64,000 nucleotides of DNA from assembly GCA_023213395.1 (NCBI GenBank), contig CM041465.1, forward strand, positions 115,761,741-115,825,740. The letters are read 5' to 3'. The notes under the pieces are model-generated. The model saw nothing but the letters and a program-made list of their open reading frames with translations, did no database searches and had not been told where the DNA came from. The translations under genes and the position numbers were made by a program. Below are positions 12,323 to 24,284 of this stretch, one piece after another. Position 1 is the stretch's first letter. Each line of letters starts with the position of its first letter. This DNA is from Cycas panzhihuaensis. Its lineage: Eukaryota > Cycadophyta.

Positions 12323-14660
12323 ATGGAGTGTTATCCTTTTAATTAGGCTAATGACCCTTACATTTCAAATTGGCCTCATTCTAAGCCCCCTTCTTCCTAT
12401 TATGATCCTACCCAAGTTGGTGAGGATCCTACCTAATATCATACCAAATTGATTGAAGGTTATTAAGGCCCTTAACCACTTCTTATGCATGTCATAGGAA
12501 GTTGTCAACCTAGGGATCATGCTTCATGTTATAAAGGGTCTCCCCAATCTATCCATCATATTCTAGTCAATAAGGGGATGTTTCCACATTTTATGATCAT
12601 CGACATGCTTCTTATAGGGATGTAGTTGAAGCCTTATGGGAGTGTTTTGAGGATGAAACTATGCAACCATTCCCCAAGTGGTTGCATAGGTTCCTTCAAA
12701 CCTTGGATCCCCTATCTTCCATCGCCCCCCCTCCTTTTAGTAGGGCATATTTCCATATGTATCTCCCCTAGATAATTGGCCTCTTTAGGTATATAAACCC
12801 CTCTAATGGGGGTAAGTATACCCTCACTTTCAATAAACATACCCCAACCCATTACCATATCTACCTCTTCCTATCCTTCAACTATGTCCTTTTCTATATG
12901 CCATATGAGATATGGAGTAACAACTTCCATTTATTCATGGCCATAAATTAAGGAACTTGATCTATATTCCTCCTAGGTATACATCTCAACCCTAGGAGTA
13001 TGGGGGATTGAATCCCCTTCCTACATATGGTGTTAATCCCCCCCATCCTTATGGGGTTGCCCTTACCCTTGGGGATCCATATGGGTAAGACCCTATTCCT
13101 CATCCTACATCATATCAACCTAGTTTTATCCCTTATGTAGGCAAATCTTCATATGTTTATCGATCTACTCCTATGGGAATATGTTCTCAACCTTTACACT
13201 CCCATGCAGCTTGTCCTCAAGGTGCAGTGAATCCTTCTCACCTACCTCCTTCTTTGATGATCCCACATGTGGTGGCTACATAATCATGTCCACGAGGAGG
13301 GATAGCCTACCCTCCTACCTCCTATGTCCCTTGCTAAGAAGGGCACTATCCTTAAGATGCCACCTCTTACTCACCATATATTAGAGGTTAAAATCTATAT
13401 AGTATATCCCTCATTCTCAAGTTAATCCATTAGCCCAACTGGGGACCTATCCCTTTGTTGACTATTGATCAACTCCTTTATCCATTGAGGCACTAAGAAC
13501 CAACTTACCACCTCATCCTCTTGAGGTGCCCAAGTTTAGTGGTGCCTCTTCTCATGACTTAATGGAGCATATGAGAGTGTTTTCCAAGGAATGCATAGAT
13601 TATTGGGCTTATGATCATATTTTAATAAAGCTTTTTCCTCTATCCCTCTAGGGAAATACCCTTAATTGGTTTTATTGTCTCCTTGCTCACTCCATTTCTA
13701 CCTTCTAGTAGTTAGTTAACAAATTCATCAATTATTTCAATGTTGTTCGACCTTTTAAGAGTGGGGTCAAATCCCTACTCTTACTTAAACAAGGCCCTAA
13801 GGATATGAATTATGACTTCATGTGATGGTTCCATGACCTCTTTCACTCTTCTAAGGCTATATTGCCTAAAGAGTTAAAGAGATATCTTTTTGTTAATATA
13901 TTATACCTTGATGTACATATTAAGGTCCTAAAAATAGGAGTAACCTCTTATGATTTTACCATAACTAAATTCTTGGCATTAGAAGTTATTAAGATCCAAG
14001 CTAGTCTCAAGAATCTTCTTAGGCAATCAAAATATCATAAGGTGCTCACTCCCTCATGTGACTAAAATAGGTAATAACTTGTTTTTATGGCTCATGTTGG
14101 TACCGCTGACAAGACCCTAGACCCTATTACCTCAGCCATTCACTCATTTGAATGGATGGTTAAGGATATTAAATTATAACCAACCCAAACCTCTCTTGAA
14201 TTCCAATGCCCTATCCATCAAACTTCTAAGACCTCCTCATTTATAGGTACTAACATTGCTTCCCAAAAGAAAGACACACAATCTCCTCCTGAAAAGAAGC
14301 ATTGTTCCATGCATAGGGAGTGTTTTCATGATGACTCGTGATATTGGAAGCAACACTCTAAGCTTGCTATATCTTGTGAGCCTCCTTCTTAGGGTGCTTC
14401 TAAGATAAATTCGGAGTAACCTGTTCATGATGACCTGTACCCCAACCATGAGGAGTGGGATTGCTCTACTCAAAGTAGGAGAGTAAGGAATAAGAGGTGA
14501 ACTCCTCCTCCTTCTTTAAATCAGGCTAAAGGCAAGGCCCTTACTGATCCCTGTCCTCTTCCTAGCTGGATAACTCAACATACTTCCTCTTCTTATTCTA
14601 AGAATAAAGAAAAGAAAGTTATCCAATTGCTTGATACTACCACCATACACCTAATTACAC
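12323..14660 (+). pseudogene. gag of gypsy element A, broken
   Basis: Gag forms the virus-like particle of a retroelement. ATG 12323 begins MECYPF, matching the starts at 56852 (MERYPS) and 43556 (MEEYPS). A Pro/Tyr-rich middle is followed by the conserved gag core at about 13505-14040, with LEVPKFSGASS, YWAYDHILIKLF and LPKELKRYLFVN. Near 14290-14400 a Cys/His-rich CSMHRECFHDDS pattern stands where the zinc knuckle is expected. Many stops and shifts break the frame; one of them, after FPLSL, is TAG where C has His and B a TAA. Confidence 0.75.
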
Positions 14661-15009
14661 GGTCCTAAGCCACCAAGGAGGTTAGTAGAGCCTCCTACTA
14701 TTCCAAAGAATATCCCCATGCACCCTAGTCATTATGATTCTAGGAGGAATCTTCCCTAACCCATAGGGAAGTGGAAGGCCTTTTCCATGATTGAAGAGTT
14801 GCGCTTGATGTTTTTAGGAATGTCCATGATGGACATCTTGTGGAGTTACCCTAAGCAATATACTTTTCTTCTAGAAGCCCTTGGTCAATAAGATATTCAT
14901 GTCTACACTATAGGTACTACCTCCCATGGACCCTTTATCATCTCATTTGACCCCTGAGATCTTCAATCCCCTAGTAAATAAGAATGTTTTTTATATTACT
15001 TATTTGTCA

Positions 15010-15300
15010 TTACCATTAACACTCTTGATTTCACTTTAAATAGGACTATCGTAGGTAATGATTACTTAGTTATTGCTATGCCTATATGGATGATAGAGAA
15101 TCTAGGCATAGAGGCTCTTAAGTCCATCCCTTAGAAATTCTAGGGGTATGATAAGAGTGAGAAGTCTCCCTTAGGGATTGTTACCCTTCCATTCATCTTA
15201 GAGGGGAAGACTATTTAGATAAATATTGTTGTACTCGATATTGATATTAATTATAACCTCCTATTAGGTCAAATGTGGCTTGATCAAATAGGAGCTATCT
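15010..15300 (+). pseudogene. aspartic protease remnant of element A
   Basis: Aligned with the B protease at 40890-40610: GIEAL and the C-terminal DINYNLLLGQMWLDQIGA are clear. The active-site region reads VGNDYLVIAMP where B has VDNGSSVNAMP, so the catalytic Asp is lost. In-frame stops are present. A linker homologous to B and C follows, marked by PISIGSYGYLT near 15530. Confidence 0.7.
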
Positions 15301-15987
15301 ACTCCTCACAATGGGGGGAACTCAAATTTGTCCATGAAGGATAGATCAAGGTTATTACTTATGGACTTCCCCCCTCTTGTATGTCTCCTACAACTTGCCA
15401 GGCTATCTTCAATGTTGGAGATAGTGACCCTGACAAGCCTCTTCCCTCTTTAAGAAATCTTTTTCAAGGATCTACTCCTTACTAAGATGAATCCCTAACT
15501 CACTTTGAACCTAATGTATTTAGGTTTGTCCCTATTAGCATAGGTAGCTATGGCTACCTAACCATCATGAGTAACCTTGAGTCGAATACTGAGAGTCATG
15601 AGCCCCCTTTATGATGTGTCTCTCTTATTTCCTATGCTCTTAGGGAGGTGTCCTATGAGAACCCTCCCTCTCTTGTTGACCCTTCAATGGCTTTTGAGCC
15701 ACTAGAACTAAACTAGCCACTCTACCTGGGTGACTTCTTATAGGTATACACATTAATGTGCTACTTGTAAGAGTGCCACATCTTCATCCTCATTAAGAAC
15801 CCATGCCTATTCTAACCACACACCACTTTTCCATGCAATCCATTGTGTGTTAAGTCCCTTATGTTGGTTTGGTTCTAACCAAGTTCTTTTCACTTATGAG
15901 CTTAACTATGTGTTTGAGGTATCATTGCCCCATGTTGGGTCCACCTTTTTTTATAACTCCCCTTTATCCATCCCTACCCATGACTCA

Positions 15988-16443
15988 GATAGTGATTCAT
16001 TAACTATCCATGTTGATGGTGGTAGCCATGGGAATCCCATACCTTTTATGAGTGTTTGGATTATTTGATACTACCATGAACATACTCTAGTATGGTTTGG
16101 GATCTCCTTATCTAGAGCTACCAACAATGAAGCAAAATACATCATTGTCATAGAAGCATTGATGGATGCCCTCCATTCATTCTGGCCCTATCACCTTATG
16201 TTATGATTCTAAGATCATTGTATCCCAACTCACATAGGTCCATTTCATTCACTCCCTATGTTTGAGGTTTCATTCACTCCCTATGTTTGAGGCTCCTTGC
16301 TATAATAGCTAGGTCTCTCCTAGTTAGGTTTACCTTTGTGGACATCTATTTCATTCTATGTGAGCTTAACTCCAAAGACGATAGCTTGGTAAACTTTATT
16401 TTAGAGCATTATTTACCTTTCATGAGTGATTATCCTTCAATCT
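15988..16443 (+). pseudogene. extra RNase H block in place of RT-integrase (element A)
   Basis: The frame carries HVDGGSHGNP, ATNNEAKY and YDSKIIVSQLT, followed by a C-terminal helix region, VNFILEHYLPFMSD. It keeps the first catalytic Asp that D and B have lost, but the Glu after NNEA is Lys. A perfect 25-bp tandem duplication shifts the frame at 16268. In B the equivalent domain lies after the PMD gene next to the 3' LTR; here it lies before the PMD gene and directly after the protease linker, with its conserved downstream block (16512) and then the normal post-integrase spacer. Confidence 0.7.
16243..16292 (+). repeat. perfect 25-bp tandem duplication inside RNase H
   Basis: Two identical 25-bp copies beginning TTTCATTCACTCCC stand head to tail at 16243-16267 and 16268-16292. 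Twenty-five is not a multiple of three, so it frameshifts the RNase H. The lack of divergence means it is recent relative to the rest of the element. Confidence 0.95.
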
Positions 16444-16511
16444 AATTGACCAACTATTATAGCTCTTCTTTAGGGGGCAATCCCCCCTAGCCTCACCTCT
16501 AAGGGGTATCC

Positions 16512-16535
16512 ACTAATGAGTTAAAACTATGGTGA
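16512..16535 (+). other. conserved block downstream of RNase H (copy A-1)
   Basis: CTAATGAGTTAAAACTATGG then TGA lies 70 nt after the RNase H end. Within 100 nt comes GAAATGAGCCTAAA, which in B and C follows the integrase, so this block has been moved together with the RNase H. Confidence 0.55.
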
Positions 16536-16709
16536 CAACCCCTTCTTGTATCTTTTTCTTTGGAAGCTTTACTATGAGTTGGAAGCTCCCTTAGCAATTT
16601 GAAATGAGCCTAAAATACTTATCATGAGTTATGATTTTGATTATTTTTTGTTTCATATGGGTTGTATATACTTGGTATGGGGGCTAAGATCCATGCCTAG
16701 AGTCATACC

Positions 16710-17008
16710 TGAAAAGGGTTAATGTCACAAGGTCATTACATTAGTTGATTATTTCTAAAAAGAGTCTTGAGTGAACTTTAAATTAGATCACTTAAGTAAA
16801 ATGAACTTTCATGTGTATTATATGTAATTTTATTTCATCTAACTCTAATTCTCCTTTTCTCAATATAAAAGTAAAAGCTCAATGGAGGAGGCTCATTCTT
16901 ACCTCCCCATTTTTGTGAGAGCTACTTTCTTTCTCTCAAGTCTCTCTTACTCCTATGTTTGCCTTTATGTTTAGTGCATGGAGATGAAGGATAGATCCAC
17001 TCTTTTCA
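16710..17008 (+). repeat. 5' LTR of copia1
   Basis: Begins TGAAAAGGGTTAATG and ends CTCTTTTCA, so it has TG...CA ends. Same length as the 3' copy. Confidence 0.95.
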
Positions 17009-17010
17009 TA

Positions 17011-17024
17011 TGGTATTAGAGCTT
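17011..17024 (+). other. primer-binding site of copia1
   Basis: TGGTATTAGAGCTT, two bases after the LTR, is one transition from the usual plant copia site TGGTATCAGAGC, complementary to initiator Met tRNA. Confidence 0.85.
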
Positions 17025-17792
17025 GATTCCTTTATATTCCTCACTTGCACTTGCAATGGAGCCATCACTTCTTTCTCCCCCACAATCCATATGGTGAAGG
17101 AGATTGTGAAAGTGGATTTAGAAATATTTTCAAGTTATTATCATAGCATATTTTATATTGTTTACTTTCCCTTTCTCTTTTGTAGGTTTGGAAGCATAAT
17201 ATAAGGAGTTGTAAGGCCTAAGGATTTCAATCCTTTGGTGGTCATTCATACTATCTCATTATTCTTTTCTTTCCCCTCTTTTTATCCATTTAACAAGGGG
17301 AAATGCTATCGAACTTTTTCTAGCTTTTACAAGAATGACTATAAGGGGAGGTTCTACCCACTTTTTCTAAAGAATTTTGAGCCATTTAATATACCCATAA
17401 TTGTATGCTCTCAACTTTCCCATATTGGGATCTTGGTGATAAAAAAGTGATGGAAATTTTATATGGTATCATGTGTTAATGAGATATTAGCAAGCTGAAA
17501 TTTCTGCAGAAATAAAATTTGTTTATTGAACTTCACAGGTGTGCAAAATCTTCTATAGAGATCCAATTGATGTGATTATAATTGTCAAAGATGAGGATCT
17601 GAGTCCATTTCGTCATCATGGGAGAAAGTTATTATTAATTTAATGAAGATTTTTTTTTTTGTACTGAAAAAAAAAATGAAGAAATTTTTTTCCTTCTTTA
17701 TATAAGGCTTAAAAGCTCATTGTAAAAGTGAGAAAAAACACTTGGATTGGAGCAATATTCGATGTCCTCGCTCACTTATTAGCATTGTATTT

Positions 17793-17889
17793 CAACACTC
17801 TAAAATCACTTAAAGTAAGCACTCTAAAGACACTCCAAACAAGCACTCTAAGGAAGCATTCCAAAATCACTCCAAGCAAGCATTCTATT
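17793..17889. repeat. short degenerate tandem repeat CACTCTAAA...
   Basis: CACTCTAAA or CATTCTA words followed by CACTCCAA and CAAG/TAAG recur in steps of roughly 24-37 bp, about four times. It lies in the long leader. Confidence 0.6.
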
Positions 17890-18540
17890 TTCAGTTAAAC
17901 ATATGCAATTCGATAATCTTTTCACTCTTCTTAAAAGGAATGCATCACATATACTATTTTCTACCATATTGTGCCTATTCACACACTTACCAAGGTTGAG
18001 ATACCTTAGTTGAAAGAATGTCATTCCATAAATGAGGTGTGGGTTTTAAGTTGGGACTGGATTGAATTGGAATATTGGTGAGGTTTGATTAGTCATACCA
18101 TCGTGCCTCAATCAGGGATCATCTTAATAACCAACCAAGGAAACTAAAACTTTAATACAAGATAAAATATACCCAATCTAATATCCTTCATAGCCATGGG
18201 TATGCATGTACCACTCTTTAGAGGAGGTATATAGCTACTCATTGGTGAACTTGGTAAGGATTGGGAGTACCTAGGCTCCATTGTGACTTACATTTCATCA
18301 CCAAGCACAAGTGTGGGTATCGCGGGTGAAGGCCAACTTAATTCTACTAGAAGCCTAGGCATCCCTTCAATAACCTCAACTACATGTTGGATACAAGTTA
18401 GAGGTTATTAGGTTTATTATGCATCCTATATTTGAGTTTCAAGTTGTGTATACCCAATGATATCAGCTTCTACATTGGCCTACAATCTTATATATTGATC
18501 ACTTACTTATTTGTAAAAAGTGATCCATAGTGTAATCATA

Positions 18541-18677
18541 ATCATAGTGCTTCTTATATTCCTGTTGCATCAGGTTAATATTTTCCACAAGTGTTAGTGG
18601 CTAATTTTCATCATAGTGATTCTTATATTTCTCTTGTGTTAGGTTAATATTTATGACAAGTGTTGGTGATTTTTTTC
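18541..18677. repeat. 69-bp tandem duplication
   Basis: ATCATAGTGCTTCTTATATT at 18541 recurs with few changes at 18610, and both copies continue through CAGGTTAATATT-like and CAAGTGTTRGTG words. Two copies only. Confidence 0.75.
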
Positions 18678-18832
18678 TAAGTTACTCCCTTCATCTTTGA
18701 GCAACCATTCTCACTTCTTCTTCCTTTTGCTACACTAGTACATTGCATCTCCCATTTATAAATAGTAATTGGTCATTTATTACTATCACTTTTATAGTCT
18801 TTCATTCATTTCTCCCCTTCTCAAAAGACACC

Positions 18833-19990
18833 ATGTCTTCATAGTTCAAGCAAAATGTGAACTGCATTCTAAAAAGGAAAGAAAATTAGGACATGTGGTT
18901 CACTGGTATCAGAAATACTACAAAGTATGAAGGTCTATGGAGAGATCACTTACAACCTACACCATTTGTTGTAGCTACATCTACCTTAGCTGGTTTTGGA
19001 GGAGGTGCTCTAATTACTCCCACTAAAGTTATAGTTGAATGCCAATGAGAACTTGATAATGATAATATCTATGTAGTGATACTGCTTGTCACTAATTATT
19101 CCCTACATAATCTCATTGATGAAACTATACATGATACAACATGGAAAGTTTCTAAAGTTTTTAAGAAGAACTTTGACACTAAATTAGACTTAGAATTTGT
19201 TTACTTAATCCTGAAGATGAATAAATTAAAAATACATAAAGAATATGTAAGTGAGACAATCAATCTCCTTCATCCAATTAAGCAAGCCATTAATAAAGAT
19301 TTAAAAAATTAATGCATTATATGGGCTTTCTTAATTCAGTCATGTCTCCATATCCCAAATTACAAAAATATATAGGGAAGTCTTCAATCTAGTACTATTT
19401 TGAATACCCTAAACTTTGACGCTCTTATTGATAAGTGCATTGAATTTGATAAGACCTTTGATACCAACTTTGCCACTATATTAGATCCAACTAATATTGC
19501 TTTTGAAGTGGAAGAAGATCTTTGTTATACCAAAAATTAAGGTCAATACTCTTGCAGAGGTGGTAATTCCCATGGAAGAGGAAGAGGTAGACAACAAGGA
19601 TAGTATCCTCTTGGTCAACAGTCTCCTTAACTCCAATAAAAATAGTTTCAAGGACAAGGCCAAAATAATCAACTTGGACTTGGATCTAGTAATCAGAGAC
19701 AATCCAACTAGCCCAATACATCTTATGGGACTGTAAATCAAATAATTATGTACCAAAGGTATAATAGAAAAAGACATAGTCTAAAAATTATAGAACTACC
19801 ACCAATAAACTACCAAGTTATCAATAGTGCCATAGTATACATAATGTTAATAATACTTCTTTTGAAGGTGCTTTTGGTGAACATAATTTACTCATGCACA
19901 CCTTCAAAGAATTAGGACCACTTCATCAAATGTTGTTGATAGATCCACTAAGTATATTTAGTTTCATTGTGGCTATGCTTATTCACTTTT
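18833..19990 (+). pseudogene. gag of copia1, broken
   Basis: ATG 18833 is followed almost at once by a stop. The later frame resembles the copia gag core: a Leu/Ile-rich helix region with NLIDETIHDTTWKVSK and then a KMNKLKIHKEYVSETI segment near 19130-19280. Downstream is a Gly/Arg-rich stretch (GRGRGR near 19570), as is usual before a zinc knuckle; a clear CCHC is no longer visible. The assignment depends on order and on these weak motifs. Confidence 0.6.
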
Positions 19991-20029
19991 GCCTTCACCA
20001 CTTGGAGTTGCAAATAGTGCCACCTCAAA

Positions 20030-21370
20030 TACTTCATCGTGGATCATGGATACTGGAGTAACACAATACATGACTTATCATTGCCACTTTTTTAGGATTT
20101 TGACTTTAAAGTTCATGGTGTTATACACATGACTGACAAATCATCTCAGCGAGTCGAAGGTCTTAGAACTATTTACCTAAAACTCCCAGGCCTTCCAGAT
20201 TTTACACTTGTTGATGTTTTATATATTCTTGCTTTGAAGTAGAACCTGCTCTCCCTGTCCATCCTTGTCTCTTGTGGATTTGATCTGAGTGTAATTAAAA
20301 ATAATCAAACTCTCTATGTCATTCACCCTCCTTCAAATGCTGTGGTTATAACCAAAATTCTTAATAGAAAACTTTTTTGCCTAACTAGCTTACCATCCTC
20401 TGAAGCTAACTATGTTGATGATGACTCTGCTTTTACCACAACCTTGACTCCTCAAAAGTTGTCCCAAATAGCCCTATGGCGTGCTCATATGAGCTATATC
20501 AAAATTGATCATTTAAGAGAACTGCATGCCACTCTTCCTGGTATGCTTAGGCTCTCCTCTAAGCCCTTCAAATGTGAAGCATATATTATTGCCAAATCTC
20601 AAAGACAACCCTTTCCTTGTAGTCAGTGGAAATCTATCCAACCTTTATACCTTGTACACTCAAATAGATGTGGTCTTATACCCATCCCTTCTCTCAAATA
20701 TAAGTGGTACTATATTACTTTCATTAATGATTTTACCAAGAAAGTATGGGTTGCTTTTCTTGTAAAGAAAGATGAAGTTTTTTCTATGTTTCAAGCTTTC
20801 AAGGCCTACATGGAAAATGAATCTAGATTTAAGATCAAAATGCTCAAGACTAATAATGGTGGCGAGTACACATCCAATGAGTTTGAATTGTACCTATGTG
20901 AATATTGAATTAAACATTAGACCATTGTTGTAGGTACACCCCAGCAAAATAGAGTTGCCAAGCGCATGAACAGGACCATCATAAACATGGCTCGTGCTAT
21001 GCTGGTATATAAAAATGTCACTATTTATCTTTGGGATAAGGCTATCTAGACTATTGTATATTGCATCAATACTATTAGTCCCTCCAAGCTTGGCCCCTCT
21101 CCACATGAAATGTGGTATGGACAAATCCCTTCTATCTCCCACTTCAAAATTTTTGGCTCTACTTATTATACTCACATTCTACAGGAACATAGAAACAAGC
21201 TCCAAGATAGAGCAATCAAAGGCATCTTTATCGGATACCCTATGGATAAAAAGGGGTACAAGGTTTTCATACCTTCACAGCATAAAATCATCATCACTAA
21301 AGATGTTATATTTGTAGAGACTAAAGATCAATTACTTAGACTTGATTGCAAGATGTCTTCATACTGATTT
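20030..21370 (+). pseudogene. protease and integrase of copia1, all integrase catalytic residues replaced
   Basis: WIMDTGVTQYMT near 20040 is the copia aspartic protease site with its Asp kept. A degenerate GAG-pre-integrase follows (LWRAHMSY near 20480), then the integrase core to about 21100 and its C-terminal part to 21366. The three catalytic acids are changed: HSNRCG for the usual HSD, TNNGGEY for DNGGEY, and AKRMNR for AERMNR. Each is a single G-to-A change on this strand. Several stops are present. It was the enzyme that inserted the cDNA; this copy is dead. Confidence 0.85.
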
Positions 21371-21869
21371 AATGATGCTACTGAATTTGATGTTCAAATT
21401 CTAAAATTTAGGGGGGGAGATACTCAATAGTTGCTCAAAATCTTAGAATCTAATAATAGAGCCCTAGAGGATACAAGTTGTGACTCCCAACCAATGTGTA
21501 CACATTTAGTACCATCATTTACAAACAGCTAAGTTGACAAAGGTAAAGCCATAGAAGAAGGATCATCTTCTCCAACATTTGTAGTTGGCCCATCTTCTCT
21601 AGAATTATCAACTTCCACTATGCCAAACATTTTATATGATTCTTTTCAGGATCAAAACAAAGACTGAGAGGTTGTGGAAATAAAAACCTCATTCCCAACT
21701 CGAGGTTTTCATGAAGCCTACTAGCTACACAAGGACATGCAATTAAATGAGGTAGGCAAAATTGGCACTAGAAGTGCCCATAGAGAAAGAATTCATGAAT
21801 CACTTTCTATTGAGCTTGAACCAGTAGAAATGCACCTTGCTCCTAATGAAGAGCCTTTAACGTACCATG

Positions 21870-22660
21870 AAGTTGTAAAGCATGCATCTTAGAGAAATAC
21901 CATGAATGAAGAGTACCAATCTCTTATCAAGAATGATACATGATCACTTATTGATCTACCACTTAGAACAAAGGTAGTTTACAACAAATGGGTGTTCAAA
22001 AATAAGTACATATTAGATGGAACCCTATAAAAACACAAGGCAAGGTTGGTAGCAAAAGGATTCATGCAAAGGGAAAGCATTAACTACACTAAAATCTTTG
22101 AACCTACAACCAAGTGGCCTACAATTAGAGCTCTTATAGCCTTAGCTACTCAACAGGGTTGAAAAATCTACTAACTCGATGTTGAGACCATATTTCTCAA
22201 TAGGGACCTTAAACAAGAAATTTACATGGCTCAGCCAGAAGGATATAAGATTGTTGGTTAGGATCATAAGGTTTGTAGGCTCAAAAAGTCCCTATATAGC
22301 CTAAAGCAAGCCCTTAGTGCTTGGTTTACTAAGTTATTTGAAAGAATGAGGCAACTTGGATATGAGGCTTGTGACTATCAAGATATGGATGTAGCATTAT
22401 TCATCAAGCACCAAAATGATAAAGTCACATACCTCTTAATCTTTATAGATAATATGCTAATAGCGGGGAATAGTGAAAAGGTAATCATCCAGCTAAAGAA
22501 GGACCTTGTTGAAACCTTTAAATTATCTAACCTCGGGTTGGTGAAATATTACTTGGGAATTGAAGTAACTCAAAAGAATGGGAAAATATTTCTCTCCCAA
22601 GAAAAATATATCAATGATCTTCTGGCAAAGTTTTAGTTGGAAGGTGCTCGACCAATGGAT
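21870..22660 (+). pseudogene. reverse transcriptase of copia1, broken
   Basis: Clear copia RT: KWVFKNKY, KARLVAKGFM, QPEGYKI, SLYSLKQA and YYLGIEV appear in order. The catalytic YVDD box reads FIDN, again a GAT-to-AAT change. A stop after LLAKF and others upstream break the frame. The segment between integrase and RT (21370-21870) is the usual variable linker. Confidence 0.9.
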
Positions 22661-23395
22661 ACACCTATGGAACCTAATATTAAACTCTCAGCTGATGGTG
22701 ACACTAGGGAGGCAGACACAATACTCTATAGGTAACTTGTAGGTAGTCTCATTTATACTACCAACACAAGGCCAGATATTGAATACTCTATCAGTATTCT
22801 TGTAATATTTATGACAAATCCTAAGTAAAATCACTAGTAAACTGTAATATGAGTGTTGAGGTATCTGAAGATGACTAGCAAATATGGTCTATTATATGAA
22901 CCCAATGTAGAATTTAAACTTTATGCATACATAGACTTGTACTTTGCTAGAGATAAAGACATAGGAAGATCTACATCTAGGTACATAACATTTCTTGGAG
23001 TAGTACTAATATCATGGAGATCTAGATGATAGAAGATAGTTTCAGACTCAACTATCGAAGCTGAATATATTACTACTTCTAACACAATCAACGAGTTGAT
23101 ATGGCTTAGAAAATTGTTGAATACATTAAATGCCACCCAAACAAGTTCTACTAGCTTACATGTAGATAATTAATCTACAATCCAAATGGCTAAAAATCCT
23201 ATATTTCATGATCATACCCAATATATAAGTACGAAAGTCCATAGGATTAGAGAAATAGTTCATGATGGCATAATTCAACTAGAGTACTATCGCATAGCAG
23301 ATCAAGTGGCTGATATCTTCACCAAACCACTAAATAGGGTGAAGTTTGAATAGTTACAAAAGCAACTTGGCCTTAGGGCCTCCATTTCTTATTGA
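22660..23395 (+). pseudogene. RNase H of copia1, broken
   Basis: STSRYITFLG, STIEAEYIT, LHVDN and the C-terminal VADIFTKPLNRVKF mark the copia RNase H and pol end. The usual second Asp of the DADWA motif is Tyr (IDLYFA). Stops interrupt at about 23028 and 23170. Pol ends near 23394, about 430 bp before the 3' LTR. Confidence 0.88.
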
Positions 23396-23817
23396 TTGAA
23401 GGATATGATAATAGGACCTTCATACTCTATCTCATTTATGAAAACCCCTTGTGGTTGTAGAAGGATGAGAGTAAGTCTCTACTCTATCCCATTCATGAAA
23501 ACCCCTTATGGGTGCAAAATGATAAGGGTTATATCATTTTAGAAAATCAAAACCTATGAAAACCCAAAAAGGCATGGAGGATGACCAAATGGTATATGGA
23601 GACTCAATAGATTTATGCTACAAAATTCATTATACTGATTAGCTATCTGGCTTCATTTAAAGAGCTACCTGAGCTAGGTTAATATATTAAAAAATCTACG
23701 GGTTTTCTTCCCCATTAGGGTTTACCACAAAAGTGTCATAGTAGTTTGCTTTCTAAGAGGCTCTAGTGAAGACCTCATAGGATAGAATAAAATAGGATGA
23801 AATTACCTTCTACCATT

Positions 23818-23828
23818 AAGGGGGAGAT
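23818..23828 (+). other. polypurine tract of copia1
   Basis: AAGGGGGAGAT directly precedes the TGAAAAGG start of the 3' LTR. Confidence 0.88.
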
Positions 23829-24127
23829 TGAAAAGGGTTAATGTCACAAGGTCATTACATTAGTTGGTCATTTCTAAAAAGAGTCTTAAGTGAACTTTAA
23901 ATTAGATCACTTAAGTGAAATGCACTTTCATGTGCATTATATATAATTTCATTTCACCTAACTCTAATGCTCCCTCTCTTAATATAAAAGTAAAATCTCA
24001 ATAGAGGAGGCTCATTCTTACCTCCCCATTTTTATGAGAGCTAATTTTTTTCTCTCAAGTCTCTCTTGCTTCCATATTTACCTTTATGTTTAGTGCATAG
24101 AGATGAAGGATAGATCTACTCTTTTCA
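23829..24127 (+). repeat. 3' LTR of copia1
   Basis: 299 bp, TG...CA ends, about 92% identical by eye to the 5' copy. Confidence 0.95.
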
Positions 24128-24284
24128 ATACCAAATATGAGTAGTAATATAAGTGCATACATGTGAAAAACTAAATATATAGTCTAAAATATGAGGCACC
24201 AATCAGTTCTTATGTCTATACATATGTATAAAAATAAGAACAATAGTGTACATATGTGTCTCTGGCACATCACACTATAGGAAG

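Larger units (their letters stand above)
17025..18832 (+). other. unusually long leader of copia1
   Basis: About 1.8 kb separates primer site and gag, far more than copia elements usually need. I see no gag motif in it. It contains a TATA-like CTTTATATAAGGC near 17694, short tandem repeats at 17793 and a 69-bp duplication at 18541. An older unrecognised insertion is likely, but I could not find matching ends. Confidence 0.45.
16705..24132 (+). mobile_element. copia1, complete but decayed Ty1/copia element with ATACC target duplication
   Basis: ATACC at 16705-16709 and 24128-24132 flanks two LTRs of exactly 299 bp (16710-17008 and 23829-24127). A primer site follows the first and a purine tract precedes the second. 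Inside, gag, protease, integrase, RT and RNase H follow in copia order on the plus strand. By eye I count about 25 differences between the LTRs (about 92% identity), mostly transitions. Many stops occur in every domain. Confidence 0.93.
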
